NCBI RefSeq assembly: GCF_017874475.1 | Contig: NZ_JAGGLO010000013.1 | Coordinates: 1 to 40,490, forward strand | Direction of reading: 5' to 3' | Length of the DNA: 40,490 nt | DNA from: Anaerococcus degeneri | GTDB lineage: Bacteria; Bacillota; Clostridia; Tissierellales; Peptoniphilaceae | Shown here: positions 9,545 through 16,813 of the stretch, piece by piece | How the letters are laid out: every line of letters begins with the position of its first letter | Position numbering within the stretch: position 1 is the stretch's first letter | Made by a program: the position numbers and the translations under genes | Notes under the pieces: model-generated | Seen by the model: the letters and a program-made list of their open reading frames with translations, nothing else | Told to the model about the DNA's origin: nothing | Database searches by the model: none

Positions 9545-10238
9545 ACTTACCCCTTATATATAAATAGATTGCCCATACCATTATCACAAAAAATATGCAA
9601 TCAATGCCACCAATGCGTGATTCACTAATACTTGTTCGCTTTTGATTAACAGCTAACCCTTTTGTCATTGCGGATACTGTTAAATCATCTGCCGTCTTAG
9701 ACAAACACATCAATAGTGGCACTAATCTATATTCAAATAATAGAATTGGATTTTTTATTAACTTTTTAAGCGTTAGTCCTCTCAAACGCATGGCTTTTTT
9801 TATCTGGCTATAATCAATCCTTGCGGCATAAAAGAAACGAACCATCACAGTCAATGGTATTGCTATTTCATCGGGACATTTCATTTTTTTCAATGAATAA
9901 ATACTTTCCCCTACATTTGATGTGAGTATGGTATATTTCCCCATTAAAAATGCGGGAAGTATTTTCTTAACAACCATTACTAATATCAGTAAAATCGCTA
10001 CCAAGGGACTGTATTCTAATTTCATTAAAAATCTATCAGCACCATAAACGAACACAAGAGTAGCCATCCCAATAATAGCTACTCTTGTATGTTTTGTATT
10101 TATTAAAAGCACTATCGGAATTACGGATATTATAAGGGCTTGCAAGAAATACTTTACTTGAATATTGCCTAAAACCATCACATATGAAAGAACTATTGTC
10201 ATAAAAAGTTTTGTACGAAAATCAAGTTTGATTGTCAT
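9537..10238 (-). CDS. ECF transporter transmembrane coupling protein EcfT
   Basis: 233-aa CbiQ/EcfT-family membrane protein with four to five hydrophobic segments. The cytoplasmic coupling helices carry the Ala-Arg-Gly type motif seen here as AMRLRGLTLKKL, and a second run ending AMTKGLAVNQKRTS. These helices dock onto the two ATPases encoded next door. It sits between the S-component and the double ATPase, overlapping the ATPase gene by eight bases. Family assignment is solid; substrate comes from the S-component and is not known. Confidence 0.88.
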   Translation of the reverse strand: MTIKLDFRTKLFMTIVLSYVMVLGNIQVKYFLQALIISVIPIVLLINTKHTRVAIIGMATLVFVYGADRFLMKLEYSPLVAILLILVMVVKKILPAFLMGKYTILTSNVGESIYSLKKMKCPDEIAIPLTVMVRFFYAARIDYSQIKKAMRLRGLTLKKLIKNPILLFEYRLVPLLMCLSKTADDLTVSAMTKGLAVNQKRTSISESRIGGIDCIFFVIMVWAIYLYIRGKYA

Positions 10239-10258
10239 CCTTAACTCCTTATGAATCC

Positions 10259-10846
10259 TTATTTTTCCATACCAGCCTTTTTAAAATGTTTTTTTAGGAA
10301 AGCCATACCTATACTACAACCAATATATGCTCCTATAATTCCACCTATTGCCATTACGACAATAATCCAATTCGGCATTACACTAAGCATCTTATCAATA
10401 AATTCTTGGTTATATCCTTTCTCTAACATCTGCTTGACATATTCATTTCTTGATATAAAAATTGGCAACCAATTTCCTAATGTGCAAAGTGGAGCAACAG
10501 AAAATGCTAATCTTGCCTTATTAACATCCGTATATTCTCCTGATTTCAAAATAACTTCAGCAATAATACCTGCAATAACAGCGGTCAATAATGCCCAAGG
10601 TCCATGTCCCATAGCAACATATACTAATGCAATCAATAATGATTGAATAAACACCATTCCTCTTTTTTTAATCTTTGTGGAATACAGCATATTTACAGGT
10701 CCTACTAAAACTCCCTGTGCCAATGGAACAACCGGCATTAAAACTGGAACCATTCCTAAAAATGATCCAATCATCATAAATACAAAACCTAATACAGAAA
10801 ATAATCCTATATTAATTAAATCCTTTACTTCTAATCGTTTACTCAT
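10259..10846 (-). CDS. ECF transporter substrate-binding (S) component, MptD/Trep_Strep type
   Basis: 195-aa integral membrane protein with about six hydrophobic segments, beginning MSKRLEVKDLINIGLFSVLG, matching the MptD/Trep_Strep family of putative S-components. I start at the ATG at 10846 because AGGAGG is seven bases upstream; an earlier in-frame start would lie inside the tetR gene without a ribosome-binding site. Features such as the GHGPWALLTAVIAGIIAEV segment and the ARLAFSVAPLCTLGNW loop are family-like. It should define the substrate of the ECF importer. The natural ligand of this family is not settled, so no vitamin is assigned. Confidence 0.8.
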   Translation of the reverse strand: MSKRLEVKDLINIGLFSVLGFVFMMIGSFLGMVPVLMPVVPLAQGVLVGPVNMLYSTKIKKRGMVFIQSLLIALVYVAMGHGPWALLTAVIAGIIAEVILKSGEYTDVNKARLAFSVAPLCTLGNWLPIFISRNEYVKQMLEKGYNQEFIDKMLSVMPNWIIVVMAIGGIIGAYIGCSIGMAFLKKHFKKAGMEK

Positions 10847-10865
10847 TTGAAACCTCCTAATTGTT

Positions 10866-11459
10866 TTAATTTTTCTTTTGTACATCAACAATATAATTTA
10901 TCATTGTTTCTTTTATATATCGTTTATGCTCGACATAAGACTTTCTCGCACCTAAAATTTCTGAACTTAATATCAATCCATTGATATAATTCACTAAAAA
11001 ACCGTCACCAAATATATCTGCCTTAATTCCAAGCTGCTTGGCGATTAAACTTAGCTCATTAGTCGTATTAAGTTTCAATTCTTGATACAATTTTTCCAAA
11101 TCCTGATTATATTTTTTTACTTGTAAAAGGAGTGTATACAATCTCATCAATTCTGTATCAGCCAGCGACTTATCAACCAAAATATCACCCATTTGCTGAT
11201 ATTTATCTTTTCCTCGATTGTTTTTTAAATACTCATTTATCAAGTTGTTTCTATAATCATTACCATCAAGCATTAAGTCTTTAAGCATTTCGTTTGTATT
11301 ACCATAATGATGATAGACACCTCCTCTACTCATTCCTACCTCTGTGATAACATCTTCCATTGTTGTAAGTTGAAACCCTTTATTTAGAAAGCATTTCTTT
11401 GCAGCTTCTCGAATCTCTTTTTTTCTAATTTGTCCAACTTTTTGTTTTTCTTCTTTCAA
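10866..11459 (-). CDS. TetR/AcrR family transcriptional regulator of the cargo operon
   Basis: 197-aa regulator with an N-terminal TetR helix-turn-helix (KGFQLTTMEDVITEVGMSRG then GVYHHYGNTNEML, about residues 28-62) and a divergent ligand-binding C-terminus. The start is TTG at 11459, eight bases after GAGG; the ATG just upstream is out of frame and stops after five codons. It is the first gene of the cargo operon and directly follows a strong promoter containing a palindrome at the transcription start, so it very likely represses its own operon until a ligand binds. The ligand may be the molecule carried by the downstream transporters; that is inferred. Confidence 0.9.
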   Translation of the reverse strand: MKEEKQKVGQIRKKEIREAAKKCFLNKGFQLTTMEDVITEVGMSRGGVYHHYGNTNEMLKDLMLDGNDYRNNLINEYLKNNRGKDKYQQMGDILVDKSLADTELMRLYTLLLQVKKYNQDLEKLYQELKLNTTNELSLIAKQLGIKADIFGDGFLVNYINGLILSSEILGARKSYVEHKRYIKETMINYIVDVQKKN

Positions 11460-11493
11460 AATAAAGACCTCATTTCATATCGTAATAAAAAAC

Positions 11494-11507
11494 CGACACT
11501 ACTGTCG
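11494..11507. promoter_or_regulatory. Palindromic operator, probable TetR-family binding site
   Basis: CGACACTACTGTCG is a perfect 5+4+5 inverted repeat located where transcription from the promoter at 11514-11542 should begin. Position and symmetry suit autorepression by the TetR-type protein encoded immediately downstream. Confidence 0.6.
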
Positions 11508-11513
11508 AATTTT

Positions 11514-11542
11514 ATTTTATCATAAATGATAGTTAATGTCAA
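11514..11542 (-). promoter_or_regulatory. Sigma-A promoter of the TetR-ECF-ABC-MATE operon
   Basis: On the minus strand, TTGACA (11542-11537), a 17-base spacer and TAAAAT (11519-11514). It is close to consensus and lies about 55 bases upstream of tetR. The Tn916 end is only about 60 bases beyond the -35 box, so the promoter survived the insertion. Confidence 0.8.
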
Positions 11543-11679
11543 CTAACTTTTGAGTTTGAATAACAATCTTCTTTATAGCTTTGACTTTCAGCAAATTTTA
11601 TTGTAAAAATAGCATAAAAATCTAGTTATCCGCATAAAAACTGGACTTATCACACTTTATCAAGGTCAAAACCACTCAA

Positions 11680-11699
11680 TTTACTACTAATTTACTACT
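11680..11699. promoter_or_regulatory. Left-end Int arm-binding repeats of Tn916
   Basis: Two TTTACTACT repeats spaced 11 bases apart (11680-11688 and 11691-11699), corresponding to the DR-2 type sites bound by the N-terminal domain of Tn916 Int. A matching pair is present at the right end. Confidence 0.7.
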
Positions 11700-11783
11700 T
11701 ATGAATGAGCTTTGATACGACGATTTATCCTTGAAAAGTGAAGATATAAAGATACTTCCAATAAAATTTGAATATTTAATAGG

Positions 11784-11817
11784 TAGACACTTCAAAAAAT
11801 GAGGTGTCTATTTTTTT
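11784..11817 (+). terminator. Terminator upstream of orf24
   Basis: TAGACAC and GTGTCTA form a stem followed by seven T residues. It would shield the Tn916 conjugation genes from transcription entering at the left end. Confidence 0.7.
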
Positions 11818-11843
11818 ACCCGATTTTGAAAGGAAGTGAACTT

Positions 11844-11918
11844 ATGAAAACAAAAAATCAAGAATCAAAAGGTCGTTCCCCACTCTTTAAGACCATCAAA
11901 CATTCATTCAGCCAATAA
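11844..11918 (+). CDS. orf24: Tn916 Orf24-like short peptide (24 aa)
   Basis: 24-codon ORF, MKTKNQESKGRS then PLFKTIKHSFSQ, with the ribosome-binding site AAAGGAAG eight bases before ATG. It is basic and without recognisable domain. Its position at the head of the conjugation operon corresponds to orf24 of Tn916. It may be a leader peptide rather than a working protein; the assignment rests on position and its ribosome-binding site. Confidence 0.5.
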   Translation: MKTKNQESKGRSPLFKTIKHSFSQ

Positions 11919-11940
11919 AAAAGAAAGGATAGGTAAAAAT

Positions 11941-12255
11941 ATGGAACTTAAATTTGTGATTCCCAACATGGAAAAAACATTCGGCAATTTAGAATTTGCT
12001 GGCGAGGATAAAGTCGTTCAGCGAAGAATCAACGGACGGCTAACTGTCTTATCAAGAAGCTATAATCTCTATTCTGATGTTCAAAGAGCAGATGATATTG
12101 TGGTGGTGCTTCCTGCTGAAGCTGGCGAAAAACATTTCGGCTTTGAGGAACGTGTGAAGTTAGTCAATCCACGTATTACCGCAGAGGGCTACAAAATCGG
12201 CACTCGTGGTTTTACAAATTACCTTTTACATGCTGACGACATGATAAAAGAATAA
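11941..12255 (+). CDS. orf23: Tn916 Orf23, DUF961-family conjugation protein
   Basis: 104-aa protein of the DUF961 family found at the start of Tn916/ICEBs1-type transfer operons. It begins MELKFVIPNMEKTFGNLEFA and contains the RINGRLTVLSRSYNLYSDVQ block. It is related to the following gene (shared TFGELKF/TFGNLEF and VxLxNP motifs), so the two are probably ancient duplicates. It is cytoplasmic, with no membrane segment. A role in transfer is known from genetic position only; Tn916 work places the gene in the conjugation region. Confidence 0.88.
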   Translation: MELKFVIPNMEKTFGNLEFAGEDKVVQRRINGRLTVLSRSYNLYSDVQRADDIVVVLPAEAGEKHFGFEERVKLVNPRITAEGYKIGTRGFTNYLLHADDMIKE

Positions 12256-12270
12256 AGAAAGAGAGGAAAA

Positions 12271-12657
12271 ATGATGAGATTAGCAAATGGCATTGTATTA
12301 GATAAAGACACGACTTTTGGAGAATTGAAATTCTCTGCTCTACGTCGTGAAGTGAGAATCCAAAATGAAGACGGGTCGGTTTCAGATGAAATCAAGGAAC
12401 GTACCTATGACTTAAAATCCAAAGGACAAGGACGCATGATTCAAGTAAGTATTCCTGCCAGCGTGCCTTTGAAAGAGTTTGATTATAACGCACGGGTGGA
12501 ACTTATCAATCCCATTGCGGACACCGTTGCTACTGCCACCTATCAAGGAGCAGATGTTGACTGGTATATCAAGGCAGACGATATTGTGCTGACAAAGGAT
12601 TCTAGTTCATTCAAAGCTCAACCACAAGCAAAGAAAGAACCGACACAAGACAAATAG
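12271..12657 (+). CDS. orf22: Tn916 Orf22, DUF961-family conjugation protein
   Basis: 128-aa second DUF961-family protein, 15 bases after orf23. It keeps the TFGELKF start and the IQVSIPASVPLKEFDYNARV core, and ends in a charged tail (AKKEPTQDK). There are two adjacent ATG codons at 12271 and 12274 after GAGAGGAA; either could be used. Probably works with Orf23 upstream of the coupling protein in DNA processing or mating-pore regulation; the biochemical role is not established. Confidence 0.88.
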   Translation: MMRLANGIVLDKDTTFGELKFSALRREVRIQNEDGSVSDEIKERTYDLKSKGQGRMIQVSIPASVPLKEFDYNARVELINPIADTVATATYQGADVDWYIKADDIVLTKDSSSFKAQPQAKKEPTQDK

Positions 12658-12685
12658 TCGCTAGGTAGAAAGGAGACTTTTTCGC

Positions 12686-14071
12686 ATGAAACAGCGTGGT
12701 AAAAGGATTCGCCCATCTGGTAAAGATTTAGTCTTTCATTTTACGATAGCGTCACTCCTGCCTGTTTTCCTGCTGGTTGTCGGACTGTTTCATGTGAAGA
12801 CAATCCAGCAGATCAACTGGCAGGATTTTAACCTATCACAAGCAGATAAGATTGACATTCCCTATTTAATTATCAGTTTCAGTGTCGCAATTCTTATCTG
12901 CTTGCTGGTAGCGTTTGTATTCAAACGGGTTCGCTATGATACGGTTAAACAACTTTACCACCGTCAAAAACTGGCAAAGATGATACTTGAAAACAAGTGG
13001 TATGAATCTGAACAGGTCAAAACAGAGGGTTTCTTTAAAGATAGTGCTGGTCGTACAAAGGAAAAGATAACCTACTTCCCTAAAATGTATTATCGACTTA
13101 AAAATGGCTTGATACAGATACGGGTGGAAATCACGCTGGGAAAATATCAAGACCAACTCTTACACTTGGAAAAGAAATTAGAGAGTGGCTTGTACTGTGA
13201 GCTGACGGATAAAGAGTTAAAGGATTCCTATGTGGAATATACTTTGCTCTATGACACCATAGCCAGTCGTATTTCTATTGATGAAGTAGAAGCTAAAGAT
13301 GGTAAACTTCGCTTAATGAAAAACGTATGGTGGGAATATGATAAGCTCCCTCATATGTTGATTGCTGGTGGTACAGGTGGCGGTAAAACTTACTTTATAC
13401 TGACACTGATTGAAGCCTTGCTTCATACAGATTCAAAACTGTATATTCTTGACCCGAAAAATGCTGATCTTGCGGACTTAGGTTCTGTGATGGCAAATGT
13501 CTACTATAGAAAAGAAGACTTGCTTTCTTGCATTGAAACATTCTATGAAGAAATGATGAAACGTAGTGAGGAAATGAAGCAGATGAAGAACTATAAGACT
13601 GGCAAAAATTATGCTTACTTAGGTCTCCCGGCACACTTCTTAATCTTTGATGAATACGTCGCTTTCATGGAAATGCTGGGAACAAAAGAAAACACCGCAG
13701 TTATGAATAAGCTGAAACAGATTGTCATGTTAGGTCGTCAAGCTGGCTTCTTTCTAATACTGGCTTGTCAACGTCCAGACGCAAAATATTTAGGCGACGG
13801 AATCCGTGATCAGTTTAATTTCAGAGTGGCTTTAGGTCGTATGTCTGAAATGGGCTATGGCATGATGTTTGGCAGTGACGTACAAAAGGATTTCTTCTTA
13901 AAGCGAATCAAAGGTCGTGGCTATGTTGATGTAGGAACAAGTGTCATATCAGAGTTTTATACTCCCCTTGTACCAAAAGGATATGATTTCTTGGAGGAAA
14001 TTAAAAAGTTATCCAACAGCAGACAGTCCACGCAGGCGACGTGCGAAGCGGAAGTCGCAGGTGTGGACTGA
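12686..14071 (+). CDS. orf21: Tn916 Orf21, FtsK/HerA-type coupling ATPase (type IV coupling protein)
   Basis: 461-aa DNA-pumping ATPase that links the relaxase-DNA complex to the transfer channel, equivalent to VirD4/TcpA. Two N-terminal membrane segments (about residues 15-35 and 55-75) anchor it. The FtsK/SpoIIIE motor follows, with Walker A AGGTGGGKT near residue 228 and Walker B FLIFDEY near 320. A basic TRKEKITYFPKMYYR region precedes the motor. It is immediately upstream of the oriT, typical for Tn916. The length is that of the reference protein and nothing is truncated. Confidence 0.94.
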   Translation: MKQRGKRIRPSGKDLVFHFTIASLLPVFLLVVGLFHVKTIQQINWQDFNLSQADKIDIPYLIISFSVAILICLLVAFVFKRVRYDTVKQLYHRQKLAKMILENKWYESEQVKTEGFFKDSAGRTKEKITYFPKMYYRLKNGLIQIRVEITLGKYQDQLLHLEKKLESGLYCELTDKELKDSYVEYTLLYDTIASRISIDEVEAKDGKLRLMKNVWWEYDKLPHMLIAGGTGGGKTYFILTLIEALLHTDSKLYILDPKNADLADLGSVMANVYYRKEDLLSCIETFYEEMMKRSEEMKQMKNYKTGKNYAYLGLPAHFLIFDEYVAFMEMLGTKENTAVMNKLKQIVMLGRQAGFFLILACQRPDAKYLGDGIRDQFNFRVALGRMSEMGYGMMFGSDVQKDFFLKRIKGRGYVDVGTSVISEFYTPLVPKGYDFLEEIKKLSNSRQSTQATCEAEVAGVD

Positions 14072-14204
14072 TCTTGCTGGCTGGTGTGGCAATAGCCACG
14101 CCAGCACTTAACCCCCCGTATCTAACAGGGGGGTACAAATCGACAGGAAACAGTCAAAAAAACATTAGAAAATCCTTTGGTTACAAGGGATTTACAAAAT
14201 TTCA
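14072..14204 (+). other. oriT: Origin of transfer of Tn916
   Basis: The intergenic region between orf21 and orf20 holds the features of the Tn916 oriT: an inverted repeat GCTGGTGTGGC-AATA-GCCACGCCAGC (14080-14105) and CCCCCC-(10)-GGGGGG (14112-14133), the second beside the sequence TACAAATCGACAGGAAAC. The Orf20 relaxase is known to nick here with the help of Int. The exact nick is not assigned from sequence alone. Confidence 0.85.
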
Positions 14205-14246
14205 GCGTATGTCAAATGGGCTTTAAAAGTTGACATACGCCTTTTT
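14205..14246 (+). terminator. Hairpin with T-run between oriT and orf20
   Basis: GCGTATGTCAA pairs with TTGACATACGC around a 14-base loop and is followed by CTTTTTG. It could end transcription from orf21 or act as part of oriT processing. The orf20 ribosome-binding site GGAGGG lies directly after it. Confidence 0.6.
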
Positions 14247-14248
14247 GA

Positions 14249-15454
14249 TTGGAGGGATTTTTACTGAATGAACAAACTTGGTTACAGCATTTAAAAGAAA
14301 AACGCTTGGCTTATGGACTATCTCAAAACCGTTTAGCTGTTGCGACTGGTATTACAAGGCAGTATCTAAGCGATATTGAAACAGGAAAAGTCAAGCCATC
14401 AGAGGATTTACAGCAGTCCCTTTGGGAAGCTCTGGAACGCTTCAATCCCGACGCTCCCCTTGAAATGCTGTTTGATTATGTAAGAATTCGCTTTCCGACA
14501 ACAGACGTACAGCAGGTGGTCGAAAACATCTTACAACTGAAACTGTCCTATTTTCTTCATGAGGACTATGGTTTCTATTCTTATTCAGAGCATTATGCTT
14601 TAGGCGACATATTCGTCCTTTGCTCCCATGAACTGGACAAAGGAGTTCTGGTGGAATTGAAAGGTCGTGGGTGCAGACAATTTGAAAGCTATCTTCTGGC
14701 ACAACAAAGAAGCTGGTATGAGTTCTTTATGGACGTTTTGGTGGCTGGCGGTGTGATGAAACGCCTTGACCTTGCCATTAACGATAAGACAGGGATTTTA
14801 AATATCCCTGTACTCACTGAAAAGTGCCAACAGGAAGAATGTATCTCCGTCTTCCGCAGTTTTAAAAGCTATCGCAGTGGCGAACTGGTACGCAAAGAGG
14901 AAAAGGAATGTATGGGAAACACCCTCTATATCGGTTCATTACAAAGTGAAGTTTATTTCTGTATCTATGAAAAGGACTACGAGCAGTACAAGAAAAATGA
15001 TATTCCCATTGAAGACGCAGAAGTAAAAAACCGTTTTGAGATTCGATTGAAAAATGAGCGTGCCTATTATGCAGTCCGTGATTTACTCGTCTATGACAAT
15101 CCAGAGCATACCGCCTTTAAAATTATCAATCGGTATATCCGTTTTGTAGATAAAGACGATTCCAAACCTCGTTCTGATTGGAAACTGAATGAAGAATGGG
15201 CTTGGTTTATTGGGAACAATCGTGAACGATTAAAACTAACCACAAAACCAGAGCCTTACTCCTTCCAAAGGACGCTGAACTGGCTATCTCATCAAGTTGC
15301 CCCGACCTTAAAGGTTGCGATTAAACTTGATGAAATCAACCAGACGCAGGTTGTAAAAGACATTCTCGACCATGCGAAACTGACAGACCGACACAAGCAG
15401 ATTTTGAAGCAACAGTCAGTAAAAGAACAGGACGTGATAACAACAAAAAAATAA
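14249..15454 (+). CDS. orf20: Tn916 Orf20, MobT family relaxase
   Basis: 401-aa relaxase that nicks oriT and pilots the strand through transfer; also needed for rolling-circle type replication of the circular element. An N-terminal XRE-like helix-turn-helix (SQNRLAVATGITRQYLSDIE, about residues 26-45) precedes a Rep_trans/rolling-circle replication initiator domain of the kind shared with ICEBs1 NicK. The reading frame has no ATG near the ribosome-binding site; the annotated start is TTG at 14249, overlapping GGAGGG, and a CTG a few codons on is an alternative. No break is seen and the length equals the usual MobT length. Confidence 0.93.
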   Translation: MEGFLLNEQTWLQHLKEKRLAYGLSQNRLAVATGITRQYLSDIETGKVKPSEDLQQSLWEALERFNPDAPLEMLFDYVRIRFPTTDVQQVVENILQLKLSYFLHEDYGFYSYSEHYALGDIFVLCSHELDKGVLVELKGRGCRQFESYLLAQQRSWYEFFMDVLVAGGVMKRLDLAINDKTGILNIPVLTEKCQQEECISVFRSFKSYRSGELVRKEEKECMGNTLYIGSLQSEVYFCIYEKDYEQYKKNDIPIEDAEVKNRFEIRLKNERAYYAVRDLLVYDNPEHTAFKIINRYIRFVDKDDSKPRSDWKLNEEWAWFIGNNRERLKLTTKPEPYSFQRTLNWLSHQVAPTLKVAIKLDEINQTQVVKDILDHAKLTDRHKQILKQQSVKEQDVITTKK

Positions 15455-15496
15455 CTCAAATACAAATTCATTGAATATAGAGAGGAGAACATTTTT

Positions 15497-15718
15497 ATGA
15501 ATTTTGGACAAAACCTTTATAACTGGTTTCTATCAAACGCTCAATCACTGGTGCTTTTAGCAATCGTTGTGATTGGCTTGTATCTTGGCTTCAAGCGTGA
15601 GTTTAGCAAACTGATTGGCTTTTTAATTATTGCGATTATTGCGGTTGGCTTAGTCTTCAACGCTGCTGGAGTAAAAGACATTTTACTAGAGCTATTCAAT
15701 CGCATTATTGGTGCTTAA
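15497..15718 (+). CDS. orf19: Tn916 Orf19, small membrane protein
   Basis: 73-aa protein with two hydrophobic segments (about residues 15-32 and 37-58) separated by a short basic loop (KREFSK), a TcpD-like profile. GAGAGGAG precedes the ATG. It lies after the relaxase and before ardA. TcpD-type proteins belong to the membrane part of Gram-positive transfer channels; the function here is inferred by position and topology. Confidence 0.85.
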   Translation: MNFGQNLYNWFLSNAQSLVLLAIVVIGLYLGFKREFSKLIGFLIIAIIAVGLVFNAAGVKDILLELFNRIIGA

Positions 15719-15729
15719 ATAAAACCGTT

Positions 15730-15769
15730 CTTTTGTGGAATATAAGTGGTTTTCTTATGTTCCGCAAAG
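15730..15769 (+). other. Long inverted repeat, candidate single-strand origin of Tn916
   Basis: CTTTTGTGGAATATAAG and CTTATGTTCCGCAAAG are imperfect complements around a seven-base loop, in the non-coding gap between orf19 and orf18. Tn916 is known to replicate as a plasmid and to carry a single-strand origin downstream of the relaxase gene; this hairpin is the best candidate seen. The role is inferred. Confidence 0.45.
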
Positions 15770-15834
15770 GAATGGTACACCAAACGAAGTGCGGTAGGGA
15801 TTTTTGAATCTCTACAAAGAAAGGACGTGAATAT

Positions 15835-16332
15835 ATGGACGATATGCAAGTCTATATTGCGAATTTAGGCAAATACAATGAGGGCGAATTGGTCGGTGCG
15901 TGGTTTACCTTTCCCATTGACTTTGAGGAAGTCAAAGAGAAAATCGGCTTGAATGATGAATATGAGGAATACGCCATTCATGACTACGAGTTACCCTTTA
16001 CGGTTGACGAATACACTTCCATTGGCGAACTCAATCGACTATGGGAAATGGTATCGGAATTACCCGAAGAATTACAATCGGAGCTATCTGCTCTGCTCAC
16101 TCATTTTTCAAGCATTGAAGAACTAAGCGAACATCAAGAGGATATTATCATTCATTCCGATTGTGATGATATGTATGACGTGGCACGCTACTACATTGAA
16201 GAAACGGGTGCTTTAGGCGAAGTACCAGCTAGTCTTCAAAACTATATTGATTATCAAGCCTATGGTCGGGATTTAGACCTTTCAGGAACGTTTATCTCAA
16301 CCAATCATGGGATTTTTGAAATCGTCTATTAA
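15835..16332 (+). CDS. ardA: Tn916 Orf18, ArdA antirestriction protein
   Basis: 165-aa strongly acidic ArdA protein. ArdA dimers mimic the bent B-form DNA bound by type I restriction enzymes and so protect the incoming single-strand-derived DNA after conjugation. The acidic surface residues are spread along the whole chain, for example DFEEVKEKIGLNDEYEEYAI and the DDMYDVARYYIEETGALGEV region, and the overall length is that of the Tn916 protein with known structure. The gene sits between orf19 and orf17 in the early-transferred region. No damage seen. Confidence 0.95.
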   Translation: MDDMQVYIANLGKYNEGELVGAWFTFPIDFEEVKEKIGLNDEYEEYAIHDYELPFTVDEYTSIGELNRLWEMVSELPEELQSELSALLTHFSSIEELSEHQEDIIIHSDCDDMYDVARYYIEETGALGEVPASLQNYIDYQAYGRDLDLSGTFISTNHGIFEIVY

Positions 16333-16420
16333 ATCTGTCGGTACATTACTACTGGCAGATTTTCTATTTTACGGGGTGGCTCAATCAGCTACCCCTATTT
16401 TTTATGAAAGGATTGATTAC

Positions 16421-16813
16421 ATGAAGAAAATACGAAGCTATACCAGTATCTGGTCTGTGGAAAAGGTACTGTATTCTATCAATGATTTTAGACTTCCGTT
16501 TCCCATAACCTTTACGCAAATGACATGGTTTGTCGTGTCACTCTTTGCAGTGATGATACTTGGCAACTTGCCCCCTCTTTCCATGATAGAGGGAGCATTT
16601 CTCAAATACTTTGGGATTCCTGTGGCTTTCACATGGTTTATGTCTACAAAAACTTTTGATGGTAAAAAGCCTTATGGATTTTTGAAGTCTGTCATTGCTT
16701 ATGCACTGCGACCAAAGCTGACCTATGCAGGAAAAAAAGTAACGCTTGGCAGAAACCAGCCACAAGAAGCCATTACAGCAGTTAGGAGTGAATTTTATGG
16801 CATATCCAATTAA
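16421..16813 (+). CDS. orf17: Tn916 Orf17, TcpE-family membrane protein of the transfer channel
   Basis: 130-aa TcpE-like protein with two hydrophobic segments (about residues 28-68 region) and a basic C-terminal tail. I start at 16421 (MKKIRSYTSIWSVEKVLYSI), preceded by GAAAGGA, instead of a longer in-frame ORF that would overlap the end of ardA by more than 20 bases and lacks a good ribosome-binding site. It overlaps the next gene by 17 bases, which suggests translational coupling to the VirB4-like ATPase. In related systems TcpE is needed for efficient conjugation. Confidence 0.88.
   Translation: MKKIRSYTSIWSVEKVLYSINDFRLPFPITFTQMTWFVVSLFAVMILGNLPPLSMIEGAFLKYFGIPVAFTWFMSTKTFDGKKPYGFLKSVIAYALRPKLTYAGKKVTLGRNQPQEAITAVRSEFYGISN

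Noticed and set aside
16307-16420. N-terminal extension of Orf17 overlapping ardA
   Set aside because: The longer frame has no ribosome-binding site and would overlap ardA by 26 bases; the ATG at 16421 has one and gives the family length.
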